DNA from: JABWCK01 sp043822385
Lineage (GTDB): Archaea; Micrarchaeota; Micrarchaeia; Norongarragalinales; Norongarragalinaceae
DNA length: 61,559 bases
Reading direction: 5' to 3'
NCBI GenBank assembly: GCA_043822385.1
Contig: JBDRBT010000013.1
Coordinates: 1-61,559, forward strand
Positions 60,163-61,559 of the stretch are shown in pieces. The number at the start of each line of letters is the position of its first letter. Positions within the stretch are counted from its first letter, which is position 1. The notes below the pieces were generated by a model, which saw only the letters and a list, made by a program, of their open reading frames with translations, was not told the DNA's origin and ran no database searches. The translations under genes and the position numbers were made by a program.

Positions 60163-61323
60163 ATGCCTGAATTAATTGCAATTGCTGTTTCCTTTCTTTA
60201 CTACGCCTTGTTTTTAGTCGGGGGTGTTAGTATTGGTTACTTTGTAATGCGTTTGTCTTTCCCTGACGTTAGGCTCTTAGAGAAAACCGAAAAAACTGGC
60301 TTGTCTGCGTTAGTTGGCGCGTTATTGTTGGTTGCTGCGATTGCTGTTGATTACTTGGTTTCAGGCGTTAACGTTGTTTTAAGCACTAAAGGCTTGTTTC
60401 CGTTAATTGTTTCTGTTTTGATTACTGCTTCCTTTTTAGTGTTGCGTTTGTGGTTTAGTTTCTTGAAACCCAGAGTGCTAGTTATTGGCATTCCTGCTGC
60501 AAAGTCTTCTTTGAAGGGAGAAATAATGGGTTTAGTTGATGACATTAAGCATGAACCAATCCCGATTGTTGAAGCAAAGAAAATTGAGGAAAAAACCGAG
60601 CCTTTAGTTGAATACTTGCCGCCTACTGAAAAAAAGAAAAAGGAAGTAGTGCAAGACGCGCCTCAACCGCACGAGTGGTTTAATGGGCTTGTTTCTTCTA
60701 TTGCTTCTGTTTTCTCAAAGAAAAGCATGGATAAATCAAAACAAAACGCTGCTTTGCGTGACATTAAGGAATTGAATGCTCCCGCTTCCTTGTCTGTACA
60801 GGAAGATGTAGAGTTAGGCAAGCAAGAGCGTCGGCGTTTGAAGGAAGTTGAAGTAGAATTAATGATTAAAGACGTAGTTAAGATAGACGAGAAAAAACCG
60901 GATGAAAGACACCGGCGTTACATGCAGAAGGAAGTGATTACTCCTGAAGAAGCGCAAAAGCAAGTTAAGGAATCAGCTAGAAAAGAGTCTTTAACCGATA
61001 AAGTGTCAGTTAACGTGCCGCCGAAACCAGTTGAACCGATTGTTGCGCAGCCCGTGTCTCCAACTACTTCTGCTTCAAAGAAATTGTTTGCTGACTTGAG
61101 TGCTATTTCTTCAGGAAAACCAAAGGAAGTAGAATTAGTGAAAGCTGAAGGCCCTGGTTCTTGTCCTCGTTGCAAATCAAAGAATTCGCGAATAATCTTT
61201 TGTCCTTACTGCGGGAGCGCTATGTGCGCTAACTGCACGCTTAACTTGACTCCAACTGAAAACGGTTTTGAGTACGTTTGCCCTAACTGCAGTGAAACCG
61301 TGTTAGTAAAGAAAAAAACTTAA
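60163..61323 (+). CDS. Membrane protein with C-terminal zinc ribbons
   Basis: 386 residues. Three N-terminal hydrophobic helices (about 5-28, 45-66 and 78-96), a long charged, probably disordered cytoplasmic linker (about 125-335), then zinc-binding CPRC...CPYC...CANC...CPNC near the C-terminus. Divergent from the 1364-residue gene with an 83-bp spacer. The layout suggests a membrane sensor or scaffold. No family recognised. Confidence 0.65.
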   Translation: MPELIAIAVSFLYYALFLVGGVSIGYFVMRLSFPDVRLLEKTEKTGLSALVGALLLVAAIAVDYLVSGVNVVLSTKGLFPLIVSVLITASFLVLRLWFSFLKPRVLVIGIPAAKSSLKGEIMGLVDDIKHEPIPIVEAKKIEEKTEPLVEYLPPTEKKKKEVVQDAPQPHEWFNGLVSSIASVFSKKSMDKSKQNAALRDIKELNAPASLSVQEDVELGKQERRRLKEVEVELMIKDVVKIDEKKPDERHRRYMQKEVITPEEAQKQVKESARKESLTDKVSVNVPPKPVEPIVAQPVSPTTSASKKLFADLSAISSGKPKEVELVKAEGPGSCPRCKSKNSRIIFCPYCGSAMCANCTLNLTPTENGFEYVCPNCSETVLVKKKT

Positions 61324-61559
61324 GACTTCCAAATGCAAATCCTCAAAATATAATCCCTTCTTTCTGAAGTTAATTGATCGTTTTCTACCGTATAATACAA
61401 TACTCTAAACGGACTAGCTATTGATACTAAATCTAGCTTGCTAGCTGCTTCGCACCCTACGAGTTCTGTATAGCTTGGGTCGGGGTAGAGAACGTGGTTA
61501 GCATCAATAGTAACTTCGTCGTTAGTTATTCTAGCGCCGTTAATGGTTATTGGCTTGTC
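61320..61559 (-). CDS. C-terminal part of a protein (5' end off window)
   Basis: 79 codons to the TAA at 61320-61322, open to the window edge. Contains DANHVLYPDPSYTELVGCEAASKLDLV and ends RDYILRICIWKS. The stop overlaps the stop of the convergent zinc-ribbon gene. Not recognised. Confidence 0.5.
   Translation of the reverse strand, partial: DKPITINGARITNDEVTIDANHVLYPDPSYTELVGCEAASKLDLVSIASPFRVLYYTVENDQLTSERRDYILRICIWKS

Noticed and set aside
1..61559. CRISPR arrays, insertion sequences, prophage genes
   Set aside because: No regular repeat-spacer pattern, transposase, integrase or phage structural gene was found.

Overview
The window is a 61.6 kb stretch of an AT-rich archaeal chromosome. 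Archaeal identity rests on an S10/spc/alpha-type ribosomal super-operon with archaeal/eukaryotic-type proteins (S4e, L14e, L18e, L19e, L32e, L34e, L40e), RNA polymerase subunits D, N and P, aRnp1, aIF1, Cbf5, both clamp-loader subunits (RfcS, RfcL), Orc1/Cdc6, Pelota, a CDC48-type AAA ATPase, and tRNA genes with anticodon-loop introns and no encoded CCA. Very tight packing, frequent GTG/TTG starts, class III (archaellin/pilin-type) signal peptides and a mix of bacterial-type genes (NrdR, HtpX-LemA, a lytic transglycosylase) fit a DPANN lineage such as Diapherotrites or a relative. That placement is inference.

Layout. 1-2300 (minus): a membrane-anchored thioredoxin-fold cluster (a truncated probable Dsb-like protein, a single CxxC protein and a triple CxxC protein) plus a Cys-rich lipoprotein. 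2400-9220: Pelota, superoxide dismutase, an ACT-like protein, RfcS, a tRNA methylthiotransferase and small membrane proteins. 9290-15350: topoisomerase I, a short NFACT-R protein, then an operon of CDC48, a 2-TM protein and an M50 protease. 15436-20470: a surface-structure region with class III-signal pilins, a four-gene operon of short pseudopilin-like proteins, an exported protein, RfcL, and a class III-signal protein carrying two concanavalin-like repeats. 20470-28490: Orc1/Cdc6, HtpX/LemA, a UbiA prenyltransferase, a metallo-beta-lactamase, an MscS channel, an OB-fold protein, an M24 peptidase, a Bud23-like methyltransferase and a transglutaminase-like protein. 28520-49070 (all minus): tRNAs and the ribosomal/RNAP/SecY super-cluster, in three apparent transcription blocks. 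49210-55250: Nudix, a methyltransferase, L40e, the nrdR-nrdD-nrdG class III ribonucleotide reductase operon and the lytic transglycosylase. 55250-61559: TrmI, a 1364-residue membrane protein, a membrane/zinc-ribbon protein and a truncated gene.

Seven tRNA genes are present: Gly-UCC, Pro-UGG, Leu-GAG, Ser-GGA, Thr-GGU, Leu-UAA and Thr-CGU. Five have an insertion at 37/38, and tRNA-Ser has a second insertion inside the T-loop. The two Thr introns share a hairpin sequence.

The strongest second-look items are: the class III ribonucleotide reductase whose glycyl-radical segment is a separate 39-residue ORF, in frame after a TGA and with its own Shine-Dalgarno; the two-intron tRNA-Ser; the related Thr introns; the pilin/lectin surface locus; the archaeal lytic transglycosylase; and the archaeal Bud23 homologue. 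There is no CRISPR array, insertion sequence or prophage that I can support. The only stretches of about 300 bases without a protein gene are 32833-33152 and 54187-54505, and both hold an intron-containing tRNA plus promoter sequence.
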